Assembly (NCBI RefSeq): GCF_009830125.1
Contig: NZ_WUPT01000001.1
Location: 1-64,000, forward strand
Reading direction: 5' to 3'
DNA: 64,000 bases
Source: Kangsaoukella pontilimi
GTDB taxonomy: Bacteria > Pseudomonadota > Alphaproteobacteria > Rhodobacterales > Rhodobacteraceae
Below the pieces are notes generated by a model. It had not been told where the DNA came from. It made no database searches and saw only the letters and a program-made list of their open reading frames with translations. Of the stretch, positions 19,085 through 27,317 are shown in pieces. Each line of letters begins with the position of its first letter. Within the stretch, counting starts at the first letter, position 1. Both the position numbers and the translations under genes were made by a program.

Positions 19085-19504
19085 ATGCGTCACGCACGTG
19101 GTTACCGCCGCCTGAACCGTACTCATGAGCACCGCAAGGCGCTTTTCGCGAACATGGCCGGCTCGCTCATCGAACATGAGCAGATCAAGACGACCCTTCC
19201 CAAGGCCAAGGAACTCAAGCGGATCGCTGACAAGCTGATCACGCTCGGCAAGCGGGGCGACCTGCACGCCCGCCGTCAGGCGGCTGCTCAGCTCAAGCAG
19301 GACGCCCATGTGGCCAAGCTGTTCGAGGTTCTCGGCCCCCGCTACAAGGACCGCGCCGGTGGTTACACCCGCGTCCTGAAGGCCGGCTTCCGCTATGGCG
19401 ACATGGCTCCGATGGCGATTATCGAGCTGGTGGACCGCGATCTCGACGCCAAAGGCGCCGGCGACCGCGCCCGACTGGAAGCGGAAGAAGCCGCCGAAGA
19501 ATAA
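19085..19504 (+). CDS. rplQ: 50S ribosomal protein L17
   Basis: L17, 139 residues, near the exit tunnel. The start [20 protein letters not shown] and the [21 protein letters not shown] segment are invariant. It has a short Glu/Ala-rich tail. Last gene of the ribosomal supercluster; a strong terminator follows. Confidence 0.97.
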   Translation: MRHARGYRRLNRTHEHRKALFANMAGSLIEHEQIKTTLPKAKELKRIADKLITLGKRGDLHARRQAAAQLKQDAHVAKLFEVLGPRYKDRAGGYTRVLKAGFRYGDMAPMAIIELVDRDLDAKGAGDRARLEAEEAAEE

Positions 19505-19528
19505 GTATCGGACGCTCCGACACTGCCA

Positions 19529-19555
19529 AAGCCGCCCCCTCCGGGCGGCTTTTTC
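19529..19555. terminator. Bidirectional terminator after rplQ
   Basis: A 9-bp stem (19529-19537 with 19543-19551) and a CCTCC loop, then TTTTTCAGTTTT to the right and an AAA start on the left. It ends the ribosomal transcript and could also end the small minus-strand gene whose stop is at 19554. Confidence 0.8.
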
Positions 19556-19754
19556 AGTTTTGGCGTCCCTTCAACGTTCGGGTCAGGCTGATCGTCACCA
19601 GAAGCTCGTCGGCTTCGTTCACCGGCCCGAACCTGTGGGACGACCTTCTGCGATCGCTCAGCGCGAGGAAGGACACGAGCTCCGTACACTCATCTTTCGG
19701 GACCTCGTTGAGGAATACAATAAGCTGCCTGTTGGACGCCATTTGATACACCAT
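19554..19754 (-). CDS. Possible small gene divergent from luxR
   Basis: An open frame of 66 codons (or 61 from the inner ATG at 19739) that ends next to the rplQ terminator. The second half has high third-position GC, and the deduced protein reads like a soluble alpha/beta polypeptide (RQLIVFLNEVP, then an acidic stretch and LLVTISLTRTLKG). Support comes mostly from upstream: TTGGCA/TAAATT promoter elements on this strand, preceded by a lux-box-like palindrome at the position expected for LuxR activation. The ribosome-binding site is weak and no family is recognised. It could still be a spurious frame. Confidence 0.4.
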   Translation of the reverse strand: MVYQMASNRQLIVFLNEVPKDECTELVSFLALSDRRRSSHRFGPVNEADELLVTISLTRTLKGRQN

Positions 19755-19779
19755 ACGCTGACTGTCTGGGCCTACATAC

Positions 19780-19823
19780 AATTTAAAGTTGACAGATCGC
19801 CTGCCAAGATGTCCAATTGGACA
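19780..19823. promoter_or_regulatory. lux-box-like palindrome with divergent promoter elements
   Basis: A perfect 14-bp palindrome (19810-19823, TGTCCAATTGGACA) resembles LuxR-type binding sites. On the minus strand it sits just upstream of TTGGCA (19807-19802), 16 bp and TAAATT (19785-19780), so its centre would be roughly 43 nt before the start of a leftward transcript, the classic activating position. On the plus strand TTGACA (19789-19794) lies 17 bp before the centre of the palindrome, so LuxR binding there could block or tune luxR. Confidence 0.55.
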
Positions 19824-19905
19824 GGTCAATCAGGAAGAAGTCGATTATTGTACCGTCCTCGCGAGCTGGTCGCGGGCGACTCCAGATGATTTGACAGGTG
19901 AGTAT

Positions 19906-20577
19906 ATGTGGCGCGGAAATCAGGACTATGCCTCGCTGATCAAGGACGAGGTTGCGCGGCACGGCGATAGGGCGCGCCCCCGGATGCAGGACAGCTTCGA
20001 CGCGCTCGCGGCGATGTCGCCGGCGGGGTTTTCGGCGGGGCTGCATATCCGCTTCGCGTCGCCCATGGTCTACGTGCGCACTTACGATCCATGTTGGACG
20101 CGGACTTATGACGAGAACGCCTATGCCCTTCGCGACCCGCTCGTCTTTTGGGGTCTGAGCAAGAAAGGCGTCACGCGGTGGAGTGAAATACGGCTGCCCG
20201 ATCCGTTCGGCATCATGGATCAGGCCCGGAACCATGGTCTGAAGTACGGCGTCGTGGTGTCCTGCGGGCAACTGACCTCGCGCACCATCGTCGGTTTCGC
20301 CCGTGCCGATCGCGAGTTCAGCGACGCCGAAATGGCCGAAGGTCAGCATATCGTCCACGCACTGCATGTGGCGGCGGAGCCGCCCACGGAATTGACGCCA
20401 GCCCAGGTCGAGGCGCTGCGTCTATTGGCTGACGGGGACCGCCATACAGCAGCGGCGGCAAAGCTGGGGATCTCGGAAAGTGCATTCAAGGCACGACTTC
20501 AGTCGGCGCGGGTCCGGCTTGGGGCAAGGACGACGGCACAGGCGCTCAAGAAGGCAAGGCAGTACCAGCTTCTCTAA
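19906..20577 (+). CDS. luxR: LuxR-family acyl-homoserine lactone regulator
   Basis: A 223-residue quorum-sensing transcription factor. The N-terminal autoinducer domain has YDPCWTRTYDENAYALRDPL, with the Trp, Tyr and Asp-Pro that contact AHL in TraR/LasR, and a later WSEI. The C-terminal GerE helix-turn-helix reads LTPAQVEALRLLADGDRHTA, then LGISESAFKARLQSARVRLGA. The ATG at 19906 follows CAGGTGA; an in-frame TTG at 19789 would add 39 residues through the promoter and is rejected. luxI lies 51 nt downstream. Confidence 0.88.
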   Translation: MWRGNQDYASLIKDEVARHGDRARPRMQDSFDALAAMSPAGFSAGLHIRFASPMVYVRTYDPCWTRTYDENAYALRDPLVFWGLSKKGVTRWSEIRLPDPFGIMDQARNHGLKYGVVVSCGQLTSRTIVGFARADREFSDAEMAEGQHIVHALHVAAEPPTELTPAQVEALRLLADGDRHTAAAAKLGISESAFKARLQSARVRLGARTTAQALKKARQYQLL

Positions 20578-20631
20578 GCTGACAGCCTCCCCAAGACGGT
20601 TTCACAACCCAGCTTGGAGGCTGAACAAATG
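20575..20631 (+). promoter_or_regulatory. Hairpin sequestering the luxI ribosome-binding site
   Basis: CAGCCTCC at 20583-20590 pairs perfectly with GGAGGCTG at 20616-20623, which contains the luxI Shine-Dalgarno GGAGG (20616-20620). An inner AAG/CTT stem (20593-20595 with 20613-20615) extends it past a two-C bulge. The 5' arm lies 5 nt after the luxR stop codon, within the footprint of a terminating ribosome. An alternative pairing AAGCT/AGCTT (20576-20580 with 20611-20615) would leave the site freer. Confidence 0.6.
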
Positions 20632-21219
20632 CAAGTTACGACCCTTTCCTTCGACAATATGCACAACCATGGCGAGCTTTTTGCCAACATGCTTCGCGCG
20701 CGCTACCGGACCTTCGTCGAGAGGAACCGCTGGGATCTGCCGGTGGCCGACGGCATGGAATACGACCAGTACGATACGCCGGCCAGCCGGTGGGTGGCCG
20801 TTCACGAGCTGGGGCAGGTGCTGGCCGGGGTTCGGCTGACGCCGACCATGGCGCGCTGCGGGATCTATTCCTACATGATCCGGGACGCGCAGCTCGGGCT
20901 TCTGGAGTCGATCCCGGAGGACCTGTTGTTCGAAGATGCACCCGTCGCGCCGCATATCTGGGAATCGAGCCGGGTCTTCGTCTCGGACGCGGTCCCGTCG
21001 CGGCTGAGGCTGAGGGTGCAGATCGCGCTCATCGACGAGATGGTGCGCTCGGCCCGGACGTTGGGGGCGACGTCGCTGATCGGGATCGTGCCCGAACATT
21101 CGCCGCGTCTTGCCCGCCGGACGGGAATCGACTGCGTGCCCGCCGGGCCGGTGATCGAGACCGATGACGGCGACCGGAGCGTCTGCATCAATATCTCGCT
21201 TGCGACCAAGCTGCACTGA
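20629..21219 (+). CDS. luxI: LuxI-family acyl-homoserine lactone synthase
   Basis: A 196-residue autoinducer synthase that makes AHL from S-adenosylmethionine and acyl carrier protein. Invariant family residues are visible: RYRTFVERNRWDLP (Arg, Phe, Trp of the SAM pocket), the EYDQYDTP acidic pair, GVRLTPT, and WESSRVFV, with the Glu-x-x-Arg pair. The acyl-chain region has GIVPEHSPRLARRTGI. The start at 20629 is 8 nt after GGAGG. The acyl length cannot be predicted from the sequence. Confidence 0.9.
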   Translation: MQVTTLSFDNMHNHGELFANMLRARYRTFVERNRWDLPVADGMEYDQYDTPASRWVAVHELGQVLAGVRLTPTMARCGIYSYMIRDAQLGLLESIPEDLLFEDAPVAPHIWESSRVFVSDAVPSRLRLRVQIALIDEMVRSARTLGATSLIGIVPEHSPRLARRTGIDCVPAGPVIETDDGDRSVCINISLATKLH

Positions 21220-21263
21220 CGATTCCCCTTTCCGCCATGGCCGGGGCGACTTAGCCTCACGCC

Positions 21264-22574
21264 ATGGCGGATTTGTTCGACACCCCTTCCAGCCCCAAGA
21301 GGGACGACGGCCCGCGCCCGCTGGCGGACCGCTTGCGGCCCGGCCGGCTGGACGAAGTCATAGGACAGGAAAAGCTTCTTGGCCCCGACGGTCCGCTCGG
21401 CGCGATGCTGCGCGGCGGGTCGCTGTCGTCACTGGTGCTTTGGGGCCCGCCGGGCGTGGGCAAGACCACAATCGCACGGCTTCTGGCCGCCGAGACCGAT
21501 CTGAGTTTCGTGCAGATCAGTGCAATCTTCACCGGCGTCGCTGACCTGAAAAAGGTCTTCGAGGCCGCGCGGCACCGGCGTTCGAACGGGCAGGGAACGC
21601 TTCTTTTCGTCGACGAGATCCACCGGTTCAACAAGGCGCAACAGGACGGTTTCCTGCCCCTGATGGAGGACGGTACGATCGTTCTTGTCGGCGCCACCAC
21701 TGAAAACCCGTCCTTTGAATTGAACGCGGCGCTTCTTTCACGCGCACAGGTGCTGGTGCTGGAGCGTCTGTCGCTCGCCTCGCTCGAGCGTCTGACGCAG
21801 CGCGCCGAGGCCGAATTGGGTAAGGCGCTGCCTCTAGACGGTCCGGCTCGCGAAACGCTTCAGGAAATGGCCGATGGGGACGGTCGCGCCCTCTTGAACC
21901 TTGTGGAGCAGGTGACCGCCTGGAACCTCTCCGAAAAACTGGACAGCGCCGGTCTCTCGGCGCGCCTGTCCCGCCGGGCCGCGCAATACGACAAGTCGGG
22001 CGACGCGCATTACAACCTGATCTCGGCCCTTCACAAATCGGTTCGGGGCTCTGACCCCGACGCGGCGCTCTACTGGTTCGCGCGGATGCTGGAAGGGGGC
22101 GAGGACCCCCGCTATCTGGCGCGCCGCATCACGCGAATGGCGGTTGAGGATATTGGGCTGGCCGACCCGCAGGCGCAGTCGGTCTGCGTTGAGGCCTGGC
22201 AGACCTATGAGCGCCTCGGCAGCCCCGAGGGCGAATTGGCGCTGGCGCAGGCGGTGACGTACCTTGCGCTCGCGCCGAAATCCAACGCGGGGTATGTGGC
22301 CTACAAGGCGGCCCGCCGCGCGGCGCGCGAGACCGGGTCGCATCCCCCGCCCATGCATATCGTGAACGCCCCAACGAAGCTGATGAAAGACCTCGGCCAC
22401 GGCGCGGGATATGAATACGACCACGATGCCGAAGATGGCTTCTCGGGCCAGTCCTATTTCCCTGAAGGCATGGAGCGACCCAGCTTCTACGAGCCGGTCG
22501 AGCGCGGCTTCGAGAGGGAATTGCGCAAACGGCTCGACTATTTCCGCAAGCTGCGCGCGAAGCGGAAGAGTTGA
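21264..22574 (+). CDS. rarA: Replication-associated recombination protein A (RarA/MgsA)
   Basis: A 436-residue AAA+ ATPase of the RarA/WRNIP1 family, which acts at stalled forks with SSB. Walker A is GPPGVGKTT, Walker B LLFVDEIHRFNK, and sensor 1 VGATTENPSFELN. The C-terminal tetramerisation region includes the HPPPMHIVNAPTKLMK-like segment and FPEGMERPSFYEPVERGFE. It heads a four-gene run with crcB, a pseudouridine synthase and an ATP12-type gene, all overlapping or nearly so. Confidence 0.95.
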   Translation: MADLFDTPSSPKRDDGPRPLADRLRPGRLDEVIGQEKLLGPDGPLGAMLRGGSLSSLVLWGPPGVGKTTIARLLAAETDLSFVQISAIFTGVADLKKVFEAARHRRSNGQGTLLFVDEIHRFNKAQQDGFLPLMEDGTIVLVGATTENPSFELNAALLSRAQVLVLERLSLASLERLTQRAEAELGKALPLDGPARETLQEMADGDGRALLNLVEQVTAWNLSEKLDSAGLSARLSRRAAQYDKSGDAHYNLISALHKSVRGSDPDAALYWFARMLEGGEDPRYLARRITRMAVEDIGLADPQAQSVCVEAWQTYERLGSPEGELALAQAVTYLALAPKSNAGYVAYKAARRAARETGSHPPPMHIVNAPTKLMKDLGHGAGYEYDHDAEDGFSGQSYFPEGMERPSFYEPVERGFERELRKRLDYFRKLRAKRKS

Positions 22575-22606
22575 CATCGACGCCGCCGCACGCGACAGAC
22601 CCCGGC

Positions 22607-22987
22607 ATGATCGGTCCCTTTATATCTGTTGCAATCGGCGGCGCCCTGGGCGCCACGCTTCGCTATGCGGCGGGGTTGGGGATCGTCCGTGCCTTCGGAC
22701 ATACGAGCTTTCCCACCGCCATTATCACGGTGAATGTCCTCGGCTCGTTCCTGATGGGGCTATTCGTGGTTCTGGCGGCGCATCGCGGCTGGACACATCT
22801 GTCACCCCTCGTGATGACGGGCCTTCTGGGTGGCTTCACAACCTTCTCAGCCTTTTCGCTTGAAGCGGTGACGCTTTATGAGAGGGGCGCGATAGGGCAA
22901 GCGGCGGCCTACGTCGGCCTGTCGGTCGTCCTGTCGATCAGCGCGCTGGTCGCGGGCGTCTGCCTTGGCCGGGGGCTGGTGACATGA
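22607..22987 (+). CDS. crcB: Fluoride ion channel CrcB/Fluc
   Basis: A 126-residue, four-helix membrane protein exporting fluoride as a dual-topology dimer. Motifs: GGALGATLRYAAG near the N-terminus, NVLGSFLMGLF in TM2, and GLLGGFTTFSAFSLEA, containing the phenylalanines and the TTFS motif that line the pore. The ATG at 22607 is chosen as it gives the usual N-terminus; a TTG at 22571 overlapping the rarA stop is possible. No fluoride riboswitch is seen, as expected inside an operon. Confidence 0.9.
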   Translation: MIGPFISVAIGGALGATLRYAAGLGIVRAFGHTSFPTAIITVNVLGSFLMGLFVVLAAHRGWTHLSPLVMTGLLGGFTTFSAFSLEAVTLYERGAIGQAAAYVGLSVVLSISALVAGVCLGRGLVT

Positions 22988-24027
22988 GCGGCGTACGGAC
23001 CGTCGAAGTCGCCCCCGACGAGGGCGATCAGCGGCTTGACCGGTGGCTGCGGCGGCGGTTTCCGCATGTGCCGCAGGGCCGGATCGAGAAAATGTGCCGC
23101 AAGGGCGAGATCCGCGTCGATGGCGGGCGGGTGAAGGCCGCCACGCGCGTCGAGGCGGGGCAGCTTGTCCGCCTGCCGCCATTGCCTGAACCCTCCGAGA
23201 TCGTCCGTACCGAGAAGCCCAAGGTCAGCGAGGCAGACGCCGAAATGATCCGCCGCGCGGTGATCTACCGCGACGACCACGTCATCGCGCTGAACAAGCC
23301 GCCGGGCCTTCCGACACAGGGTGGCTCAGGCCAGACTCGGCATGTGGACGGCATGGCAGAGGCGCTCCGCTTCGGGCTGGACGAGAAACCGCGGCTGGTT
23401 CACCGGCTGGACAAGGATACGTCAGGCATCCTGCTTCTGGCTCGGACCAGACGGGCCGCCAATGGCCTCGCCGATGCGTTCCGAAGCCGCGACACGCGGA
23501 AAATCTACTGGGCTGCCGTTGCGGGCGTGCCGTCGCCTCGCATGGGCACCATCCGATACGGGCTGGTGAAAGCGCCGGGGCACGGCGGAAAGGGCGAGGG
23601 GGAAAAGATGCTTCCCGTCGAGCCGCGGGACATGGACGACACGCCCGGCGCAAAACGGGCGGTCACCGATTTCGCCGTTCTCTCATCGCTTGGAACCCGC
23701 GTCAGCTGGGTCGCTCTCGTGCCGGTGACAGGGCGGACCCACCAGCTACGCGCGCATATGGCGGCTCTTGGACATCCGATCGTGGGCGATGGTAAATACG
23801 GCGGTTCGGGGCAGGAGAACCTTGGCGACGGCTGGGGCGCCCAACTGGGCGGCGAGATCAGCCGCAAGCTTCATCTGCATGCCCGCAGCCTTAGCTTCGA
23901 CCATCCGATCACGGGCAATCGCATCTCGCTGACCGCGCCCTTGCCCGAGCACATGACACGTACGTGGAAAATGCTGGATTGGCGGCCCGAGGATGTGCCT
24001 GCCGATCCATTCGAGGAGCTGGAATGA
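22984..24027 (+). CDS. rluC: RluA-family 23S rRNA pseudouridine synthase
   Basis: A 347-residue enzyme with an N-terminal S4 RNA-binding domain (about 12-75, GRIEKMCRKGEIRVDGGRVK) and the RluA catalytic domain: LNKPPGLPTQGG, the motif HRLDKDTSGILLL with the catalytic Asp, and GRTHQLRAHMAALGHP. Of the RluA members it most resembles RluC, which modifies 23S rRNA helices, but the exact target is not certain. It overlaps crcB and the next gene by 4 nt each. Confidence 0.85.
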   Translation: MSGVRTVEVAPDEGDQRLDRWLRRRFPHVPQGRIEKMCRKGEIRVDGGRVKAATRVEAGQLVRLPPLPEPSEIVRTEKPKVSEADAEMIRRAVIYRDDHVIALNKPPGLPTQGGSGQTRHVDGMAEALRFGLDEKPRLVHRLDKDTSGILLLARTRRAANGLADAFRSRDTRKIYWAAVAGVPSPRMGTIRYGLVKAPGHGGKGEGEKMLPVEPRDMDDTPGAKRAVTDFAVLSSLGTRVSWVALVPVTGRTHQLRAHMAALGHPIVGDGKYGGSGQENLGDGWGAQLGGEISRKLHLHARSLSFDHPITGNRISLTAPLPEHMTRTWKMLDWRPEDVPADPFEELE

Positions 24028-24761
24028 GCGGCTGGACGGCAAAACGGTTCTGGCAGGACGTGACGGTCAGGGAAGAGGATGAGGGGTTCTCGCTTCTTCT
24101 CGACAGCCGCCCCGTGAAGACCCCCGCCAAGGCGCATCTCATCGTGCCGGCCCGAGACATGGCCGACCGCATCGCCGAGGAATGGCGCGCGGTCGACAAG
24201 GTGATCGATCCGGCCGTCATGCCCTGGACACGCTCGGCCAATTCGGCGCTGGACAAGGTCGGGCCGCAGCGGGCCGATGTCATCGCCCATCTGTCAGGCT
24301 ACGCAGCGACCGATCTGCTCTTTTACCGCGCGGACGGGCCGGCCGAACTGATCGCCCGTCAGGCCGAGGCATGGGACCCGCTTCTGGACTGGGCGGCGGC
24401 AGCGTTCGGCGTGTCGTTCAATGTGACGCAAGGGGTCATGCCCGTCGATCAGCCCGACGCCTCGCTTGACCGTCTGACCCGCGAAATGGCGCGGCTGAGC
24501 GACTTCGAACTGACCGGTTTCCACGACCTAGTGACGCTCTCGGGGTCCTACGTCATCGGGGTCGCCGCATTGCATGATCGGGATTCGCTGGGGAGCCTCT
24601 GGGCCTCATCCATTGTGGATGAAACCTTCCAGACCGAGCAGTGGGGCGAGGACGAGGAGGCTGCAGAGAGGGCGACGTTACGTAAAGCTGCCTTCAATCA
24701 CGCCGGTGCATTCTTAAACTCTGCTAAAAAACTAGGCGTCATCAACGGATTGCGGCGCTGA
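24024..24761 (+). CDS. ATP12-family F1-ATPase assembly chaperone
   Basis: A 245-residue protein of the ATP12 family, which in mitochondria and Alphaproteobacteria binds the alpha subunit of F1-ATPase before assembly. Conserved parts are the start WTAKRFWQDVTVREEDEGF, the LDSRPVKTPAKA strand, and EWGEDEEA-like acid-rich sequence near the C-terminus (TEQWGEDEEAAERATLRK). It starts in the rluC stop (ATGA). The restriction of this family to Alphaproteobacteria and mitochondria supports the taxonomic call. Confidence 0.9.
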   Translation: MSGWTAKRFWQDVTVREEDEGFSLLLDSRPVKTPAKAHLIVPARDMADRIAEEWRAVDKVIDPAVMPWTRSANSALDKVGPQRADVIAHLSGYAATDLLFYRADGPAELIARQAEAWDPLLDWAAAAFGVSFNVTQGVMPVDQPDASLDRLTREMARLSDFELTGFHDLVTLSGSYVIGVAALHDRDSLGSLWASSIVDETFQTEQWGEDEEAAERATLRKAAFNHAGAFLNSAKKLGVINGLRR

Positions 24762-24853
24762 TCGCTGCAAACGGGCTATCGTTCGGCACAGAATTGGTTT
24801 TCCGGCCCTTGCCCTTGACGTTCCAAAGCTAAATCGCCCAAAATCCACGCTGT

Positions 24854-24873
24854 CGGGCCGTTCTTGCGGCCCG
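24854..24873 (+). promoter_or_regulatory. Hairpin in the aapJ leader
   Basis: A 7-bp stem (24854-24860 with 24867-24873) and a TTCTTG loop, 68 nt before aapJ. A weak promoter, TTGACG with an 18-bp spacer and CAAAAT, lies just upstream near 24813. The hairpin has no T-run and may stabilise the 5' end of a highly expressed message. Confidence 0.35.
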
Positions 24874-24941
24874 TAAGACCATCTGGGCCTGGGAGGGCCT
24901 GCAGCACCGCCGAAAAGGCGGAAACTCAGGAAGAGGTAAAA

Positions 24942-25958
24942 ATGAAAAAAACAGTTTTCTACGGCGCGCTTGCAGCCGCCACCATTGCCGGTGGTGTGGC
25001 CAGCGCCGCGACGCTTGACGACGTCAAGGCACGCGGCACGCTGAACTGCGGCGTGACCACCGGTCTGATCGGCTTCGCCGCGCCGGATTCGAATGGCAAC
25101 TGGGAAGGCTTCGACGTTGCGGTTTGCCGCGCTGTTGCTGCCGCTGTTCTCGGCGACGCCAACGCCGTCGAATTCATCCCGACCACCGGCAAGACCCGCT
25201 TCACCGCGCTTGCCTCGGGCGAAATCGACATGCTGGCCCGGAACACCACCTGGACCTTCTCGCGCGACGTCGACCTGAAGTTCGAATTCGTCGGCATCAA
25301 CTACTACGACGGTCAGGGCTTCATCGTTCCGCGTGAGCTGGGCGTGACCTCGGCCAAGGAACTCGACGGCGCGACCGTCTGCGTTCAGACCGGCACCACG
25401 ACCGAACTGAACCTTGCGGACTTCTTCCGCATCAACAACATCAGCTACGAGCCGGTCCCGATCGAGACCAACGCCGAAGGTCAGCAGCAGTACCTTGCCG
25501 GGTCCTGCGACGCCTACACGACCGACGCGTCGGGCCTCGCCGCGACCCGTGCTGCCTTCGAGAACCCGGGCGATCACATCATCCTGCCCGAAATCATCTC
25601 GAAAGAGCCGCTCGGTCCGCTTGTTCGCCACGGCGACAACGAGTGGGGCGACATCGTCCGCTGGACCCTGAACGCGCTGATCGCTGCTGAAGAGTACGGC
25701 GTGACCTCTGCCAACATCGACGAGCTGTCGCAGGGCACCGACAATCCGGAAATCAACCGTCTTCTGGGTTCGGCCGGTACGCTCGGCGAAATGCTCGGCC
25801 TCGACGCCGAATGGGCACAGCGTGCTCTGAAGGTCGGCGGCAACTACGGCGAAATCTTCGAGCGCAACATCGGTGAGAACACGCCGATCGGTCTGGCGCG
25901 CGGCCTGAACGCGCAGTGGACCGAAGGTGGCCTGCTCTACGCACCGCCGTTCCGCTAA
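24942..25958 (+). CDS. aapJ: General L-amino acid ABC transporter, periplasmic binding protein
   Basis: AapJ, 338 residues, binds a broad range of L-amino acids in the periplasm. A Sec signal peptide (residues 1-22, ending VASA|A) precedes a family-3 solute-binding domain: LNCGVTTGLIGFAAPD, WEGFDVAVCRAVAAAVLG, TGKTRFTALASGEIDMLARN. Family and gene order match the Rhizobium Aap system. The ATG at 24942 follows AGGAAGAGG. A hairpin separates it from the permease genes, consistent with more mRNA for the binding protein. Confidence 0.94.
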   Translation: MKKTVFYGALAAATIAGGVASAATLDDVKARGTLNCGVTTGLIGFAAPDSNGNWEGFDVAVCRAVAAAVLGDANAVEFIPTTGKTRFTALASGEIDMLARNTTWTFSRDVDLKFEFVGINYYDGQGFIVPRELGVTSAKELDGATVCVQTGTTTELNLADFFRINNISYEPVPIETNAEGQQQYLAGSCDAYTTDASGLAATRAAFENPGDHIILPEIISKEPLGPLVRHGDNEWGDIVRWTLNALIAAEEYGVTSANIDELSQGTDNPEINRLLGSAGTLGEMLGLDAEWAQRALKVGGNYGEIFERNIGENTPIGLARGLNAQWTEGGLLYAPPFR

Positions 25959-25970
25959 GACGATAAACGA

Positions 25971-25994
25971 AGGGCGCGGGTCATCCCGCGCCCT
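25971..25994 (+). promoter_or_regulatory. Hairpin between aapJ and aapQ
   Basis: A perfect 10-bp stem (25971-25980 with 25985-25994) and a TCAT loop followed by TCTGCC. Hairpins after binding-protein genes protect the upstream message from 3' exonucleases or cause partial termination, giving excess binding protein; this one fits that role. Confidence 0.6.
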
Positions 25995-26099
25995 TCTGCC
26001 ATGACCCCGGGCCAACCGCGGCGTGGCGATAACGGGCAGAACCTGCGGGGGGCGCAGGTCGGACAAGACCCGAGACAACAGAAGGGGGATGCGTCGCTC

Positions 26100-27314
26100 A
26101 TGACGACACTCACGGACCCGCCGCGCGAGAGCTTCCGCCTCTCGATGCTGATCAACGATACGCGTTATCGTTCCCTGACATTCCAGGCCATCGCACTTGT
26201 CATCCTGATCGTGATCATGGCCTATCTGGGCATGAACCTGGTCGCGAACCTTGCCGCCGCCGGTCTGAACATATCCTACGAATTCCTGGGCGAGCCTGCC
26301 GGTTACGACATCAACCAGCGGCCAATTCCCTATGACAGCCAGTCGACGCATATGCGCGCGTCGATCGTCGGCATCCTGAACACGCTGATTGTGGCCTTCC
26401 TTGCCTGTGTCACGGCAACCATTCTTGGCGTCTTCGCAGGCGTTCTCAGACTGTCGAAGAACTGGCTCGTGTCGAAGCTGATGGCGGTCTATGTGGAGGC
26501 CTTCCGGAACGTTCCGGTCCTCATCTGGATCATCATCATTTTCTCGATCATGACGGTCAGCCTGCCGGGGCCGCGTGATTTCCGGGGTGACGACGCGACC
26601 GCGAGTATGGTCTTTGACGCCTTCGCCTTCACCAACCGCGGTGTCTATACGCCGAAACCGATCTGGGAAGCCGGCTCTACTGCGCTGATTGTCATCTTCC
26701 TGGCGTCGCTGGTCGCGATCTGGGCCTATCGGCGCTATGCCCGCAAACAGCTCTACGAGCAGGGTAACCTGCTGCCGGTCTTCTGGCCGTCGCTCGCGCT
26801 GTTCTTCATCCCGACGATCCTGGCTTACTACATCCTGGGCCGTCCCGTTTCGCTCGAGTATCCCGCGCTACAGGGCTTCAACTTCCAGGGCGGTATCCAG
26901 ATCAGGGGCTCGCTGATTGCGCTCTGGTTCGCTCTGGCGATCTACACCGGCGCTTTCATCGCCGAGAACGTCCGCGCGGGCATTCAGGCGATCAGCAAGG
27001 GCCAGACCGAAGCTGCTGCTGCGCTGGGCTTGCGCCCGGGGCGGATCATGAACCTCGTGATCCTGCCGCAGGCGCTTCGAGTCATCATCCCGCCGCTGAT
27101 CTCGCAGTACCTGAACATCACCAAGAACTCGTCGCTGGCGATCGCTGTGGGCTACATGGACATCACTGGCACGCTGGGCGGCATCACGCTGAACCAGACC
27201 GGCCGCGCGATCGAGGCGATCCTGCTTCTGATGCTGTTCTATCTGACGATCTCGCTCAGCATCTCTGCGATCCTGAACGTCTACAACGAACGCGTTAAGC
27301 TGAAGGAGCGTTGA
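26100..27314 (+). CDS. aapQ: General L-amino acid ABC transporter permease AapQ
   Basis: AapQ, 404 residues, inner-membrane permease. It has a long N-terminal extension with the first helices and a large loop, then the BPD_transp_1 core with the EAA loop EAAAALGLRPGRIMNLVILP near residue 310. The ATG at 26100 follows AAGGGGGAT; an upstream in-frame ATG at 26001 would add 33 residues of polar sequence and is less likely. Confidence 0.92.
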   Translation: MTTLTDPPRESFRLSMLINDTRYRSLTFQAIALVILIVIMAYLGMNLVANLAAAGLNISYEFLGEPAGYDINQRPIPYDSQSTHMRASIVGILNTLIVAFLACVTATILGVFAGVLRLSKNWLVSKLMAVYVEAFRNVPVLIWIIIIFSIMTVSLPGPRDFRGDDATASMVFDAFAFTNRGVYTPKPIWEAGSTALIVIFLASLVAIWAYRRYARKQLYEQGNLLPVFWPSLALFFIPTILAYYILGRPVSLEYPALQGFNFQGGIQIRGSLIALWFALAIYTGAFIAENVRAGIQAISKGQTEAAAALGLRPGRIMNLVILPQALRVIIPPLISQYLNITKNSSLAIAVGYMDITGTLGGITLNQTGRAIEAILLLMLFYLTISLSISAILNVYNERVKLKER

Positions 27315-27317
27315 TCG

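Noticed and set aside
22575-22606. Fluoride riboswitch upstream of crcB
   Set aside because: Only about 30 nt separates rarA from the preferred crcB start, and the conserved crcB-motif bases are absent.
24732-26351. 539-codon minus-strand frame over aapJ
   Set aside because: Antisense to a clear solute-binding protein; composition unlike a real protein.
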